Part shown: one piece after another, positions 1-8,518 of the stretch
Position numbering within the stretch: the first letter of the stretch is position 1
How the letters are laid out: the number at the start of each line of letters is the position of its first letter
DNA from: Oricola nitratireducens
GTDB taxonomy: Bacteria; Pseudomonadota; Alphaproteobacteria; Rhizobiales; Rhizobiaceae
Direction: 5' to 3'
NCBI RefSeq assembly: GCF_014904745.1
Contig: NZ_JACZCS010000002.1
Coordinates: forward strand, 1-64,000
DNA length: 64,000 nucleotides
Translations under genes and position numbers: made by a program
Notes under the pieces: model-generated
What the model saw: only the letters and a program-made list of their open reading frames with translations
Database searches by the model: none
Told to the model about the DNA's origin: nothing

Positions 1-4
1 GGCC

Positions 5-1519
5 GTGGCCGTGTCAAACCTGAGCAAAGCTTTTGGCGCGACCGTCGCTGTTGATGATGTCTCTTTTCAAATCGAATCCGGGACCGTCCACGCCCTTCTG
101 GGAGAAAACGGCGCCGGCAAGTCAACGGTCGTCAAACTGCTTTCCGGACTGATCGAGCAGGATCAAGGGCACATCAACGTATTTGGCGAGGCCGCCAGCC
201 TCCGTAGCCCGCGCGCCTCACACCGCCACGGAATACAGACCGCTTTCCAGGAGATGACACTGGTGCCGGACTTGACGGTGCTGGACAATATGCTCCTGCC
301 TTACGCGCCGATGGGGTTGACCGGGATGGTCCGGAGGCAGGCGGCGGAAGTGAAGGTGCGCGCGCATCTGGACGCGATGGGTTTCGATGTCGATTTGCAC
401 GATGAGGTCGGCGAACTCGATCTCGCTGTTCAGCAGAAAATCGAAATCGCCCGGGCCATTTTCCGAAAGCCGAAAATCCTGCTGCTCGATGAGCCGACGT
501 CCACGCTTGCCGGGCGCGATGTCGATTGGCTCGGGGATGTCATCGCCCGGCTCAAGGCGGATGGCGTTACGGTCGTTTTCATTTCGCATCGGATGCCTGA
601 AGTCCGGGCATTTTGCGACCATCTGACAATTCTGCGGAACGGGCAGCACATTTCGACCGGTGCGGTGTCCGATTTCACCGATGCCGAGATCATCGAAAAG
701 ATCATTGGACGTTCTATCAGCCAGACTTTCCCGGCGCGGCCGCCCAGCAAAGAAGTCGCGGACGAGGAAGTTTTCGGGGTCAGCGGTATGACCGCCGGAG
801 CTAAGCTGCGCGGTGCGAGTCTTTCGCTCCGCAAAGGCGAGATCCTGGGCGTTGCCGGATTGCAGGGAATGGGCCAGCTCGATCTCTTCATGGCCTCGTT
901 CGGCATGCGGGAGATCCGCGAGGGGAGCATTCGCATCGACGGCCGCGAGGTCGCCATTACTTCGCCAAGGGACGCGATCCGGCCAAATATCGCCATGGGT
1001 CTGTTGCCCGAAGACCGCAAGACCGAAGCGCTGTTCCTGAAGTTGACCGGCCGGCACAATGTTTCATTGCCGGTAATCGATCGCTATGGCCGCGGCGGTG
1101 TCATCGATACAGCGCGGGAGACGAAAGCGGTAAAACGTGTATTCGACCGGGTCGAAGTTGACCACCGCGCCCTGTGGACCAGAGTTGGTTCGTTCTCGGG
1201 CGGCAACCAGCAAAAGATCGCGCTTGCAAAATGGCTCTTTGCGGAGAGCCGCATATTGCTGCTTTTCGATCCGACGCGCGGCATCGATGTAGGCACCAAG
1301 CACGAGCTTTACGTGCTCATGCGAGCTTTCACGGAACTCGGCGGCAGTATTCTCTTCCATTCAACCGAGATACCCGAACTGGTGCATCTCTGTGACCGGG
1401 CGATCGTCCTCTATGCGGGGCGTGTCGTGGCGGAAATCGAGGCGGATGACTTGTCGGAGCACAACATCATGCGGGCGGCGCTCGGAGCCGACACGCCCGG
1501 CACGGAAGCGGTCGCATGA
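5..1519 (+). CDS. Sugar-type ABC importer ATP-binding protein (RbsA/MglA family), locus 1
   Basis: Energises a CUT2-type (ribose/galactose-like) importer at the inner face of the membrane, together with the fused permease encoded next. It has two nucleotide-binding domains. NBD1 carries Walker A GENGAGKST (from residue 33), Q-loop AFQEMTL, a weak signature LDLAVQQK and Walker B LLLDEPTS. NBD2 (about 260-495) has the degenerate P-loop usual for RbsA and signature FSGGNQQK. It reads LLFDPTRGID where most relatives have LLDEPTRG, so the Walker B Asp and catalytic Glu positions are both changed. At 504 aa it is full family length. The start is uncertain: GTG at 5 or 11 fits, but the true start may lie before the window. 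Its stop overlaps the next ATG (ATGA). The matching binding protein is not in the window and is presumably upstream. Confidence 0.9.
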   Translation: MAVSNLSKAFGATVAVDDVSFQIESGTVHALLGENGAGKSTVVKLLSGLIEQDQGHINVFGEAASLRSPRASHRHGIQTAFQEMTLVPDLTVLDNMLLPYAPMGLTGMVRRQAAEVKVRAHLDAMGFDVDLHDEVGELDLAVQQKIEIARAIFRKPKILLLDEPTSTLAGRDVDWLGDVIARLKADGVTVVFISHRMPEVRAFCDHLTILRNGQHISTGAVSDFTDAEIIEKIIGRSISQTFPARPPSKEVADEEVFGVSGMTAGAKLRGASLSLRKGEILGVAGLQGMGQLDLFMASFGMREIREGSIRIDGREVAITSPRDAIRPNIAMGLLPEDRKTEALFLKLTGRHNVSLPVIDRYGRGGVIDTARETKAVKRVFDRVEVDHRALWTRVGSFSGGNQQKIALAKWLFAESRILLLFDPTRGIDVGTKHELYVLMRAFTELGGSILFHSTEIPELVHLCDRAIVLYAGRVVAEIEADDLSEHNIMRAALGADTPGTEAVA

Positions 1520-3606
1520 ATACCCACGCAAAAAATGGCGGAATTCCTTCGCAGTCGAAAGGTGGCGTCCGTAGGCTTCGGCTCGGCAGGTTTCGCGGGC
1601 TGATAACTGCGGTCGTGGTTTTCGCGGTATTGCTCGTCGTAGTCGATCTTATCTCTGCCGGACCGCTCAGCTATTTCGACATCAGTTTCCTTTCCAGTGG
1701 CGGAGCGACCTTGGCGCTGACAGCGGTGGGCGAAACCATCGTCATCCTGTCCGGCGGATTCGACCTATCCGCAGGCGCCGTCCTTTCGTTGGTCAACGTG
1801 ATCCTCGCGACGTCGATGGACCCGACGAATTTCGAAGCGTCCATTACGCTATGGACACTTGCCGGCATCGGAATTGGCATGTCCGTAGGGGCGTTCAACG
1901 GATTCTTCATTGCGTTTCTTCGCTTGCAACCGATCGTCGTTACGCTTTCGACGATGTTCATCATTCAGGGCATCACGCTGCTCATCCTCGACAAGCCGGG
2001 CGGCTTCGTATCGCCTTCGCTGGGCGGGTTTTACATGGGAGACCTCGTCTCCAACTGGATTCCGATGCCGATCGCGTTGCTCGTGGCCGTCGGATTGTTC
2101 TGGGCCTGGCTGAAGCGGACCCGGTTCGGGACAGCCGTCTACGCTGTCGGCAGCGATCCAAACGCCGCCGCATCGGCGGGATTGCGCGTCACCTGGGTGC
2201 GTTTCGGTGTGTATGTGGTCGCCGGCGGATTCTATGGACTGGGCGGGGTTTTCATCAGCGCACAGACCGGTTCGGGCGATCCCCTGGTCGGCAATCCGCT
2301 GCTCCTGTCGATCTTCGCGGCGGTCGTTGTCGGCGGAACGCGGCTCGGCGGCGGTCGAGGCGGGCCGATCGGCTCGATTCTGGGCGCTTATATCCTGATG
2401 ATCGTCGTCAACATCCTCCTCGTACTCAACGTATCGGCCTACTACTCGTCGATCGCGGAGGGGCTGATACTGATACTGGCGGTTCTCGCAGGATCGTTGA
2501 GCCGGGACTCGACGCTTGCGCAACAGATCAGGAGTGCGACGACCCAATTTCAGGCATGGCGTGCCGGAACCTTGGCGTCGCAAATTGGCGGGGGCGACAA
2601 GCGTTTGGCCATGCAGGACGTGCATGCGCCCGCGTCGCGCGTCTCGGCCATGCCGTCATTTTGGAGCCGCCACGGTGAGACGCTGCGTTTCGCGCTTCCC
2701 GCCTATGTATCGCTCATCCTCGTTATCGTGGTGACGCAGGTCACGCTCGGTCACGCGATCTTCAACTGGACCTACTGGAATTCCCTAGCAGTCCTTTCCA
2801 GCTTCCTCGCTATCCTGGCGCTGGGACAAGGTACGGTCATTCTGACGGGTGGCCTTGATCTTTCCGTGCCGTGGACAATCGGGTTCTGCGGGATCCTACT
2901 TGCCGGCATCGTGCAGGGATCGGATGCAGCACTCATCTACGCGCTTCCTGTCGTCCTGGGCGTCGCGGTGCTTATCGGCCTGGTCAACGGACTCGGGATT
3001 GTCTGGCTCGGCCTTTCGCCGATTGTCGTGACATTGGCGACGAATGGCATCCTGCAGGGAGCGGCCCTGATCTACTCGGGCGGGACGCCGGCGGGATTTT
3101 CCTCGCCGCTGCTGCGCTGGTTCATGACGGCGAAGGTCCTTGGCGTGACCCCGGTCGTCTATTTCATGATTGGTTTTGTCGTGCTCGCGGTGATCCTGCT
3201 GTCGCGGACTTCTTTCGGACGGCAGGTTTACGGAATCGGCAACAGCATGCGCGCCGCACAACTGTCGGGAACGGCGACTGGCAGGGTACTGGTCGGCGTC
3301 TACGTCCTGTCGGCGGTTTGCGCCGGTCTGGTGGGAATGCTGCTCACCGGATTTTCCGGGCAGGCGAGCCTCGGCATGGGGGACGACTATCTCCTCCCGT
3401 CGATTGCGGTCGTCGTCGTCGGCGGCGCGCTGATTACTGGCGGCCGGGGACACTATCTCGGCATGCTGGGTGGCGCGCTTCTTCTTACCGCGTTGCAGAC
3501 GCTCCTTGCCGGAACGACGCTCCCTTATGCCACCCGGGCAATCATTTTCGGCTCTGTCGTATTGGGCGCGGTCATCGCGCTGCGCGATCGGCGGGAAGCG
3601 AGTTAA
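1516..3606 (+). CDS. Double-length fused sugar ABC permease (two RbsC-type domains in one chain), locus 1
   Basis: Forms the transmembrane channel of importer 1. At 696 aa it is twice the usual RbsC length. Two permease domains lie in tandem, about residues 25-335 and 395-690, joined by a hydrophilic linker of some 60 residues. Each repeat has the family hallmark near its second or third membrane segment (LSGGFDLSAG in the first, LTGGLDLSVP in the second). Each also has the C-terminal glycine-rich motif (VVVGGTRLGGGRGG; VVVGGALITGGRG). CUT2 importers normally use a permease dimer, so one fused chain would supply both halves of an asymmetric channel. It is translationally coupled to the ATPase by a 4-base overlap. 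No frameshift or internal stop is present, so the fusion is not a decayed gene pair. Confidence 0.9.
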   Translation: MNTHAKNGGIPSQSKGGVRRLRLGRFRGLITAVVVFAVLLVVVDLISAGPLSYFDISFLSSGGATLALTAVGETIVILSGGFDLSAGAVLSLVNVILATSMDPTNFEASITLWTLAGIGIGMSVGAFNGFFIAFLRLQPIVVTLSTMFIIQGITLLILDKPGGFVSPSLGGFYMGDLVSNWIPMPIALLVAVGLFWAWLKRTRFGTAVYAVGSDPNAAASAGLRVTWVRFGVYVVAGGFYGLGGVFISAQTGSGDPLVGNPLLLSIFAAVVVGGTRLGGGRGGPIGSILGAYILMIVVNILLVLNVSAYYSSIAEGLILILAVLAGSLSRDSTLAQQIRSATTQFQAWRAGTLASQIGGGDKRLAMQDVHAPASRVSAMPSFWSRHGETLRFALPAYVSLILVIVVTQVTLGHAIFNWTYWNSLAVLSSFLAILALGQGTVILTGGLDLSVPWTIGFCGILLAGIVQGSDAALIYALPVVLGVAVLIGLVNGLGIVWLGLSPIVVTLATNGILQGAALIYSGGTPAGFSSPLLRWFMTAKVLGVTPVVYFMIGFVVLAVILLSRTSFGRQVYGIGNSMRAAQLSGTATGRVLVGVYVLSAVCAGLVGMLLTGFSGQASLGMGDDYLLPSIAVVVVGGALITGGRGHYLGMLGGALLLTALQTLLAGTTLPYATRAIIFGSVVLGAVIALRDRREAS

Positions 3607-3619
3607 GGAGGACCAGTGA

Positions 3620-4420
3620 ATGGCAGATACACATTTGAATGATGATCTCGCCGGAGGCATTGCCGGGCAAAGGGTGCTGATTACCGCGGGCGCGGGCGGT
3701 ATCGGTCTGGCCATTGCCGAACGGTTGGCCCTTCACGGCGCGCGCCTGTTCGTCTGCGATGTCTCCGATGAGGCACTCGATGCTTTCGGACGCAACTATC
3801 CGGAAGCCGGACGCATAAAGGCGGACGTCTCCGACGAAAACGACGTCGACCGGATGTTCGACGAGGTCGCCAGCAAGCTTGGCGGTCTCGATGCGCTCAT
3901 CAACAATGCGGGTATTGCCGGACCGACGGGCGGCATCGATGAAATCGATCCGGCCGACTGGAGGCGGTGCATCGATGTGTGCCTGAGCGGACAGTTCCTG
4001 TGCGCCCGCCGGGCGGTCCCCATGCTCAAAGCGGCGGGAGGCGGTTCGATCGTCGCGATGTCTTCCGCAGCGGGACGGTTCGGATACGCTTTCCGCACGC
4101 CTTACTCGTCGGCGAAATTCGGGATCATCGGTCTCACGGAGAGCCTCGCCAAGGAACTTGGTCCGCACAACATCAGGGTCAACGCCATTCGTCCCGGTAT
4201 CGTGGAGGGGCCGCGCATGGAAGGCGTCATTCGTGCCCGGGCCGAGCAGGTCGGCGTCCCTTATGAAGCGATGGAGTCCGAATATCTGTCGAAGATCTCG
4301 TTGCGCCGGATGGTGACGCCCGAGAACGTTGCCTCCGTGGTGGCGTTCCTGCTTTCCGACGCGGGGGCCAACCTTTCGGGACAGTCGATCGGCGTTGACG
4401 GAAACATGGAGACGCTCTGA
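3620..4420 (+). CDS. SDR-family NAD(P)-dependent dehydrogenase, operon 1
   Basis: Classical short-chain dehydrogenase of 266 aa, cytosolic, probably oxidising a hydroxyl group of the imported compound. The cofactor motif TAGAGGIG is near residue 20, NNAGIAG near 95, catalytic Ser in SSAAG, and YSSAK supplies the Tyr and Lys. The C-terminus (GQSIGVDGNMETL) is typical of sugar or polyol dehydrogenases in this superfamily. The start ATG at 3620 follows AAGGAGG at 3605-3611. It sits 13 bases after the permease and one base before the next gene, so it is co-transcribed. The exact substrate cannot be read from sequence. Placement with lactonases and BKACE suggests a sugar-acid or hydroxy-acid intermediate. 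Confidence 0.85.
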   Translation: MADTHLNDDLAGGIAGQRVLITAGAGGIGLAIAERLALHGARLFVCDVSDEALDAFGRNYPEAGRIKADVSDENDVDRMFDEVASKLGGLDALINNAGIAGPTGGIDEIDPADWRRCIDVCLSGQFLCARRAVPMLKAAGGGSIVAMSSAAGRFGYAFRTPYSSAKFGIIGLTESLAKELGPHNIRVNAIRPGIVEGPRMEGVIRARAEQVGVPYEAMESEYLSKISLRRMVTPENVASVVAFLLSDAGANLSGQSIGVDGNMETL

Positions 4421-4421
4421 A

Positions 4422-5369
4422 ATGGCCAATGTCGCGATAATCGGAGCGGGTTTTATCGGACGTGCCTGGGCAATCACCTTCGCGCGCTCCGGACATACTG
4501 TCACGCTGTGGGACCAGGACAAGTCGGCCCCCGCAGGCGCCATCGGCTTTATCAGTGATGTACTGCCCGATCTCGCGGCAAACGATCTCCTGAACGGCCG
4601 GTCGCCCGAAGCGGTCCTTGGAAACATCCGTATCGAGGATGAGCTTTCGGCCGCCGTCGCCGGCGCGGAACATATCCAGGAGAATACGCCGGAACGCCTC
4701 GATGTGAAGAAGGCGGTATTTTCCGAGCTTGATGCGATCGCGCCAGAGGACGCGGTGATCGCAAGCTCGAGTTCCGCGCTCCTGCCGTCACATTTTACGG
4801 AGACGCTTGCCGGACGGCACCGCTGCCTGGTCGTGCATCCGATCAATCCGCCTTACCTCGTGCCCGCGGCCGAGGTGGTGCCCGCGCCGTGGACCGCGCC
4901 GGAGGTCGTCCAGCGTACACGGGAACTCCTGAACTCCTGCGGTCAGGCGCCCATCGTGATGAAGCGTGAACTGGACGGCTTCATCATGAACCGCATGCAG
5001 GGCGCGCTTCTCGAGGAGGCATTCCGGCTCGTCGCCGACGGATACGCGACAATCGAGGATGTCGATGTCGGCATTCGGGACGGACTGGCGTTGCGCTGGG
5101 CATTCATGGGGCCGTTCGAGACGATCGATCTGAACGCGCCGGGCGGCGTACGCGACTATGCCGAGCGCTACCAGGGCATCTACGAAAACATATTCAATCA
5201 AACGCAAAGACGCGTCGATTGGACAGGTCCGGTGATGGACACTGTCGAACACGACAGACGGCAAGTGCTGCCGGAAGAAAAACTGGCGGAGCGCCAGGCG
5301 TGGCGGGACAGGCGGCTGATGGCGCTGGTCGCGCACAAACGTCGCGCCGCAAAGGACATTGGCGAGTAG
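4422..5369 (+). CDS. 3-hydroxyacyl-CoA dehydrogenase-family 3-hydroxyacid dehydrogenase (lambda-crystallin / carnitine dehydrogenase-like), operon 1
   Basis: A 315-residue NAD-dependent dehydrogenase of the group holding L-gulonate 3-dehydrogenase (lambda-crystallin) and L-carnitine 3-dehydrogenase, which oxidise free 3-hydroxy acids to 3-keto acids. Visible features are Rossmann motif IGAGFIG at the N-terminus, SSSSALLPS, active-site His in HPINPPYLVP, and NRMQGALLEEA in the helical domain. The ATG at 4422 is chosen because it aligns with the Rossmann start; an upstream in-frame extension would overlap the SDR gene. It lies one base after the SDR stop and 13 bases before BKACE. In known carnitine catabolism an enzyme of this family feeds a BKACE, so the 3-keto product is inferred to go to the next enzyme. 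A paralogue lies at 18628-19587. Confidence 0.85.
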   Translation: MANVAIIGAGFIGRAWAITFARSGHTVTLWDQDKSAPAGAIGFISDVLPDLAANDLLNGRSPEAVLGNIRIEDELSAAVAGAEHIQENTPERLDVKKAVFSELDAIAPEDAVIASSSSALLPSHFTETLAGRHRCLVVHPINPPYLVPAAEVVPAPWTAPEVVQRTRELLNSCGQAPIVMKRELDGFIMNRMQGALLEEAFRLVADGYATIEDVDVGIRDGLALRWAFMGPFETIDLNAPGGVRDYAERYQGIYENIFNQTQRRVDWTGPVMDTVEHDRRQVLPEEKLAERQAWRDRRLMALVAHKRRAAKDIGE

Positions 5370-5382
5370 CGAGGGAACAACC

Positions 5383-6315
5383 ATGGCATCCGACGGCAAG
5401 ATCATCATCACATGTGCGATAACCGGCGCAATTCACACGCCGACCATGTCTCCGTATTTACCGATCACACCCGATGAGATCGCAAAGGAAGCGGTTGCGG
5501 CGGCTGAAGCAGGGGCGGCAATCCTGCATCTGCACGCGCGTGATCCCGAAACAGGAAAACCCGATCAGACGCCCGAGGCGTTCGCGCGGTTCCTGCCGCG
5601 GATCAAACAGGCAACCAATGCGGCGATCAATATTACGACGGGCGGCAGCCCCTACATGAAAGTCGAGGAGCGTGTCCGGCCCGCTGCCCAGTTCAAACCG
5701 GAGGTGGCGTCCCTGAACATGGGGTCGATCAATTTCGGATTGTATCACCTTCTCGCCAAGTACAAGGACTTCAAGTTCGACTGGGAGAGAGAGCATCTCG
5801 AAGCCACGCGCGATCTCGTTTTCCGCAATTCCTTCAAAGACATCGAGTACATTCTCGAGACGTGCTACAACAACGGCACGCGTTTCGAGTTCGAATGCTA
5901 CGACATCGCGCATCTCTACAACCTCAGCCACTTCGCAGATCGCGGGCTCGTCAAGCCGCCGTTTTTCGTCCAGTCCGTGTTCGGCCTGCTTGGCGGCATC
6001 GGCAGCCATCCCGAAGACGTTGCCCACATGAAACGCACGGCGGACCGGCTCTTCGGAAAAGATTATCGCTGGTCCGTCCTCGGTGCCGGCGCCGCGCAGC
6101 TGCGCATTGCAGCGCAAGCTGCCGCCCTCGGCGGGAATATCCGCGTGGGTCTGGAGGACAGCCTTTGGGCCGGCAAGGGCGTTCTGGCGAAATCTAACGC
6201 CGATCAGGTCAAACTGGCGCGAAAGATAATTGAAGGTCTCGGTATGGAGGTCGCGACACCCGACGAAGCGAGGGAAATCCTGTCGCTCAAGGGAGGCGAC
6301 CAGGTGAACTTCTGA
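5383..6315 (+). CDS. Beta-keto acid cleavage enzyme (BKACE, DUF849 family)
   Basis: Zinc enzyme of 310 aa that condenses a beta-keto acid with acetyl-CoA, giving acetoacetate plus a CoA ester of the shortened acid; the fold is a TIM barrel. Seen here: ITCAITGA at the N-terminus, the metal-binding HLHARD (about residue 47), TTGGSPYM, LNMGSINFG, FECYD and the late GLED pair expected to supply a zinc ligand and catalytic Asp. The insert HTPTMSPYLPITPDE marks a large BKACE subgroup with mostly unassigned substrates. The start ATG at 5383 follows GAGGGA at 5371-5376; a TTG further up would overlap the dehydrogenase. Its partner is the 3-hydroxyacid dehydrogenase just upstream. The substrate is unknown and is inferred to be the 3-keto acid made by that enzyme. 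Confidence 0.9.
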   Translation: MASDGKIIITCAITGAIHTPTMSPYLPITPDEIAKEAVAAAEAGAAILHLHARDPETGKPDQTPEAFARFLPRIKQATNAAINITTGGSPYMKVEERVRPAAQFKPEVASLNMGSINFGLYHLLAKYKDFKFDWEREHLEATRDLVFRNSFKDIEYILETCYNNGTRFEFECYDIAHLYNLSHFADRGLVKPPFFVQSVFGLLGGIGSHPEDVAHMKRTADRLFGKDYRWSVLGAGAAQLRIAAQAAALGGNIRVGLEDSLWAGKGVLAKSNADQVKLARKIIEGLGMEVATPDEAREILSLKGGDQVNF

Positions 6316-6370
6316 GGTTCGCCGGATGCGGAAATGATCCACTGATTGGATCCAGACGGGAGGAGCGCAA

Positions 6371-7243
6371 ATGTTACGGATCGAAGTCCTGATCGAGGAC
6401 AGGGACAAGCTGGGCGAGGGGCCCTTGTGGGATGTCGAGGAACAGCGCCTCTACTGGATCGATTCCTATGGTCCGACCGTTCATCGATGCGATCCGAACG
6501 GCGGTGACCTGAAGCACTGGAGCGTGCCGGAGCAGATCGGTTCGCTGGCACTGCGCCAGAAGGGCGGCGCGGTCGTGTCGCTTCGAAGCGGATTTCACTT
6601 CCTCGATTTCGACAGCGGCGAGGTGACGCGCATCAACGAGACCCAGCCCGGAGAACTGCGCCCGCGTCTCAATGACGGAAAAGTCGACAGGCAGGGCCGT
6701 TTTGTCGCGGGTTCGATGGATTTCGAGGAACGCGACGGGGTCGGCAAGCTCTTCCGGCTCGATCCGGATCTTTCGCTGCACACGCTCGACACGGACATCA
6801 TCTGTTCGAACGGTCCATGCTGGAGCCCCGACGGGCGAACGTTCTATTTCGCCGATTCCTCGCGCGGCGTGATCTATGCATACGATTACGACATCGAGAC
6901 CGGCGACGTACGGTCCCGGCGCGTCTTCACGTCGTTCGACAAACTCCGGGGGTATCCAGACGGCGCGACCGTGGACGAGGAAGGTTACGTCTGGAGCGTG
7001 GAGGTATATTCCGGGCGCCTGATCCGCTTCGATCCGAGCGGTGTCGTCGATCGCATTGTCGGCCTGCCGGTGCAATCGACCACAAGCATGACGTTCGGTG
7101 GCGCCGACCTTGATGTCGTCTACGTCACATCGATGGCGCGCCCGATGGGCAACGAATACCACCGTGAACGGGAAGCAGGTTGCCTCTTTGCCGTTCATGG
7201 TCTGGGCGTGAGAGGTTTGCCGGAGCCGCGGTTCGCCGGCTGA
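6371..7243 (+). CDS. SMP-30/gluconolactonase-family lactonase, first copy
   Basis: Six-bladed beta-propeller hydrolase of 290 aa that opens sugar lactones with a divalent metal. Metal-ligand positions of the family are all visible: Glu in GEGPLWD (residue 16 region), Asn in LNDGK, Asn in SNGPCWSPDG and Asp in the PDGATVDEEG loop. The start ATG at 6371 follows GGGAGG at 6358-6363. It sits 55 bases after BKACE and is followed closely by a clear paralogue, so the two arose by tandem duplication. With ABC import upstream, it probably converts a lactone produced by one of the operon's dehydrogenases, or an imported lactone, to the open acid. There is no signal peptide, so it acts in the cytosol. 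Confidence 0.85.
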   Translation: MLRIEVLIEDRDKLGEGPLWDVEEQRLYWIDSYGPTVHRCDPNGGDLKHWSVPEQIGSLALRQKGGAVVSLRSGFHFLDFDSGEVTRINETQPGELRPRLNDGKVDRQGRFVAGSMDFEERDGVGKLFRLDPDLSLHTLDTDIICSNGPCWSPDGRTFYFADSSRGVIYAYDYDIETGDVRSRRVFTSFDKLRGYPDGATVDEEGYVWSVEVYSGRLIRFDPSGVVDRIVGLPVQSTTSMTFGGADLDVVYVTSMARPMGNEYHREREAGCLFAVHGLGVRGLPEPRFAG

Positions 7244-7263
7244 TAAACAGGGAGGTTGAGATC

Positions 7264-8139
7264 ATGCGTATTGAAGTTCTTGTCGATGTGAAAACAACGC
7301 TTGGCGAAGGCCCGCTCTGGGATGTCGAGGAGCAGCGTCTCTACTGGATCGACAGTTTTGACGGACGAGTCTTCCGTTGCACCCATGACGGGCGCGAAAT
7401 CCGCGCATGGGATGTGCCGAGCAAAATCGGTTCGATGGCGCTGCGCCAAAAAGGAGGCGCGGTGGTTTCGCTCCAGAGCGGATTTCATTTTCTCGATTTT
7501 GAAACGGGCGAGGTGGAACTGATCCACGATCCCGAGCCCGACAAGCCAAACAACCGACTGAATGACGGCAAGGTGGATAAGAAAGGCCGGTTCATCGCCG
7601 GTTCGATGGATACGATGGAAGAAGGCCCGAACGGCGCACTCTATCGGCTCGATCCGGATTTATCCGTACATACCTTGGACTCGGGAATCATTGTTTCGAA
7701 CGGACCATGCTGGAGCCCGGACGGCAACACTTTCTATTTCACGGATACGTGGACCGGTGAAATCTGGGCCTATGACTACGACCGGGACACCGGAAACGTA
7801 TCGAACCGGCGCACGTTCACGAAAGTCGATGGTTCAAATGGCGGCGCGGCCGATGGCTCGACCGTGGATGCCGAAGGCTGCGTCTGGAACGCCCTAGTAT
7901 ATGACGGCCGGCTGGTCCGCTACACGCCTGACGGCAAGGTCGAACGCGAAATCGCCATGCCCGTCAAGAAGGTGACAAGCGTTATGTTCGGCGGCCCCGA
8001 TCTTGACATTCTTTTTGTCACGTCGATGGCAAAGCCACCTCTGCCGCGTTTTCCGGGAGACGGAGTCCAACGCGGAAGCCTCTTTGCGATTTATGATCTT
8101 GGAATCCAAGGAGTGCCGGAGTCACGGTTCGCGGGATAG
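7264..8139 (+). CDS. SMP-30/gluconolactonase-family lactonase, second copy
   Basis: Tandem paralogue of the preceding gene, 291 aa, with long shared stretches such as LGEGPLWDVEEQRLYWIDS, ALRQKGGAVVSL and SGFHFLDF. By eye the two are well above half identical. All expected SMP-30 metal-ligand motifs remain (GEGP, LNDGK, SNGPCWSPDG, ADGSTVDAEG). The two copies differ most in the loops after blade 1 and around residues 180-200 (GSNGGAADGS here, GYPDGAT in copy one). Such loops line the active-site mouth, so different lactone preferences are a reasonable inference. ATG at 7264 follows GGGAGG at 7250-7255. It is the last gene of operon 1; transposon debris follows. Confidence 0.85.
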   Translation: MRIEVLVDVKTTLGEGPLWDVEEQRLYWIDSFDGRVFRCTHDGREIRAWDVPSKIGSMALRQKGGAVVSLQSGFHFLDFETGEVELIHDPEPDKPNNRLNDGKVDKKGRFIAGSMDTMEEGPNGALYRLDPDLSVHTLDSGIIVSNGPCWSPDGNTFYFTDTWTGEIWAYDYDRDTGNVSNRRTFTKVDGSNGGAADGSTVDAEGCVWNALVYDGRLVRYTPDGKVEREIAMPVKKVTSVMFGGPDLDILFVTSMAKPPLPRFPGDGVQRGSLFAIYDLGIQGVPESRFAG

Positions 8140-8518
8140 CTTTCCCAACACCTTGAAAACATTCGCCTCTATAAGAGGATGAGTAGCGGGAACATGCGCC
8201 GACGGCAAGGGTCAGGTAGTGGCGCAAGGCGACCGCCTTTTCATTCTGCAGCGAATGACGGCACTCCGCCCAGGGGAGTCGTCCATCGCACTGCACCGAA
8301 CGGTAGCTAAGGGTTATTAGCGGAAAATGCGATCTAAGCGGAGAACGTCTGTTTAGCGTTTGATTGCGGAGACAAGGATTGGACCCTGACATACGCAAAA
8401 CCAAGTGCAATCTTTGAATGCCTTCATATTTGCAATTAGGCTGTGACCTGGCTCCTCAACCGAATACCCTAGCCTCGTTCACGATCTAGATGCCTTCGCT
8501 CCGCAGCGGGATTGAGCA
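8140..8518. other. Intergenic stretch without a recognised gene
   Basis: No frame here resembles a protein I recognise. A short inverted repeat CCTCT-ATA-AGAGG lies at 8166-8178, and base composition is a little lower in G+C than the genes around it. It separates operon 1 from the transposase remnant and may include decayed flank of that insertion sequence. Confidence 0.4.

Noticed and set aside
1849-2625. Minus-strand open frame opposite the fused permease
   Set aside because: Antisense shadow; hydrophilic low-complexity product and no ribosome site.
3572-4846. 424-codon minus-strand open frame
   Set aside because: Opposite the SDR and hydroxyacid dehydrogenase genes, which have full family motifs; composition is that of a mirror frame.
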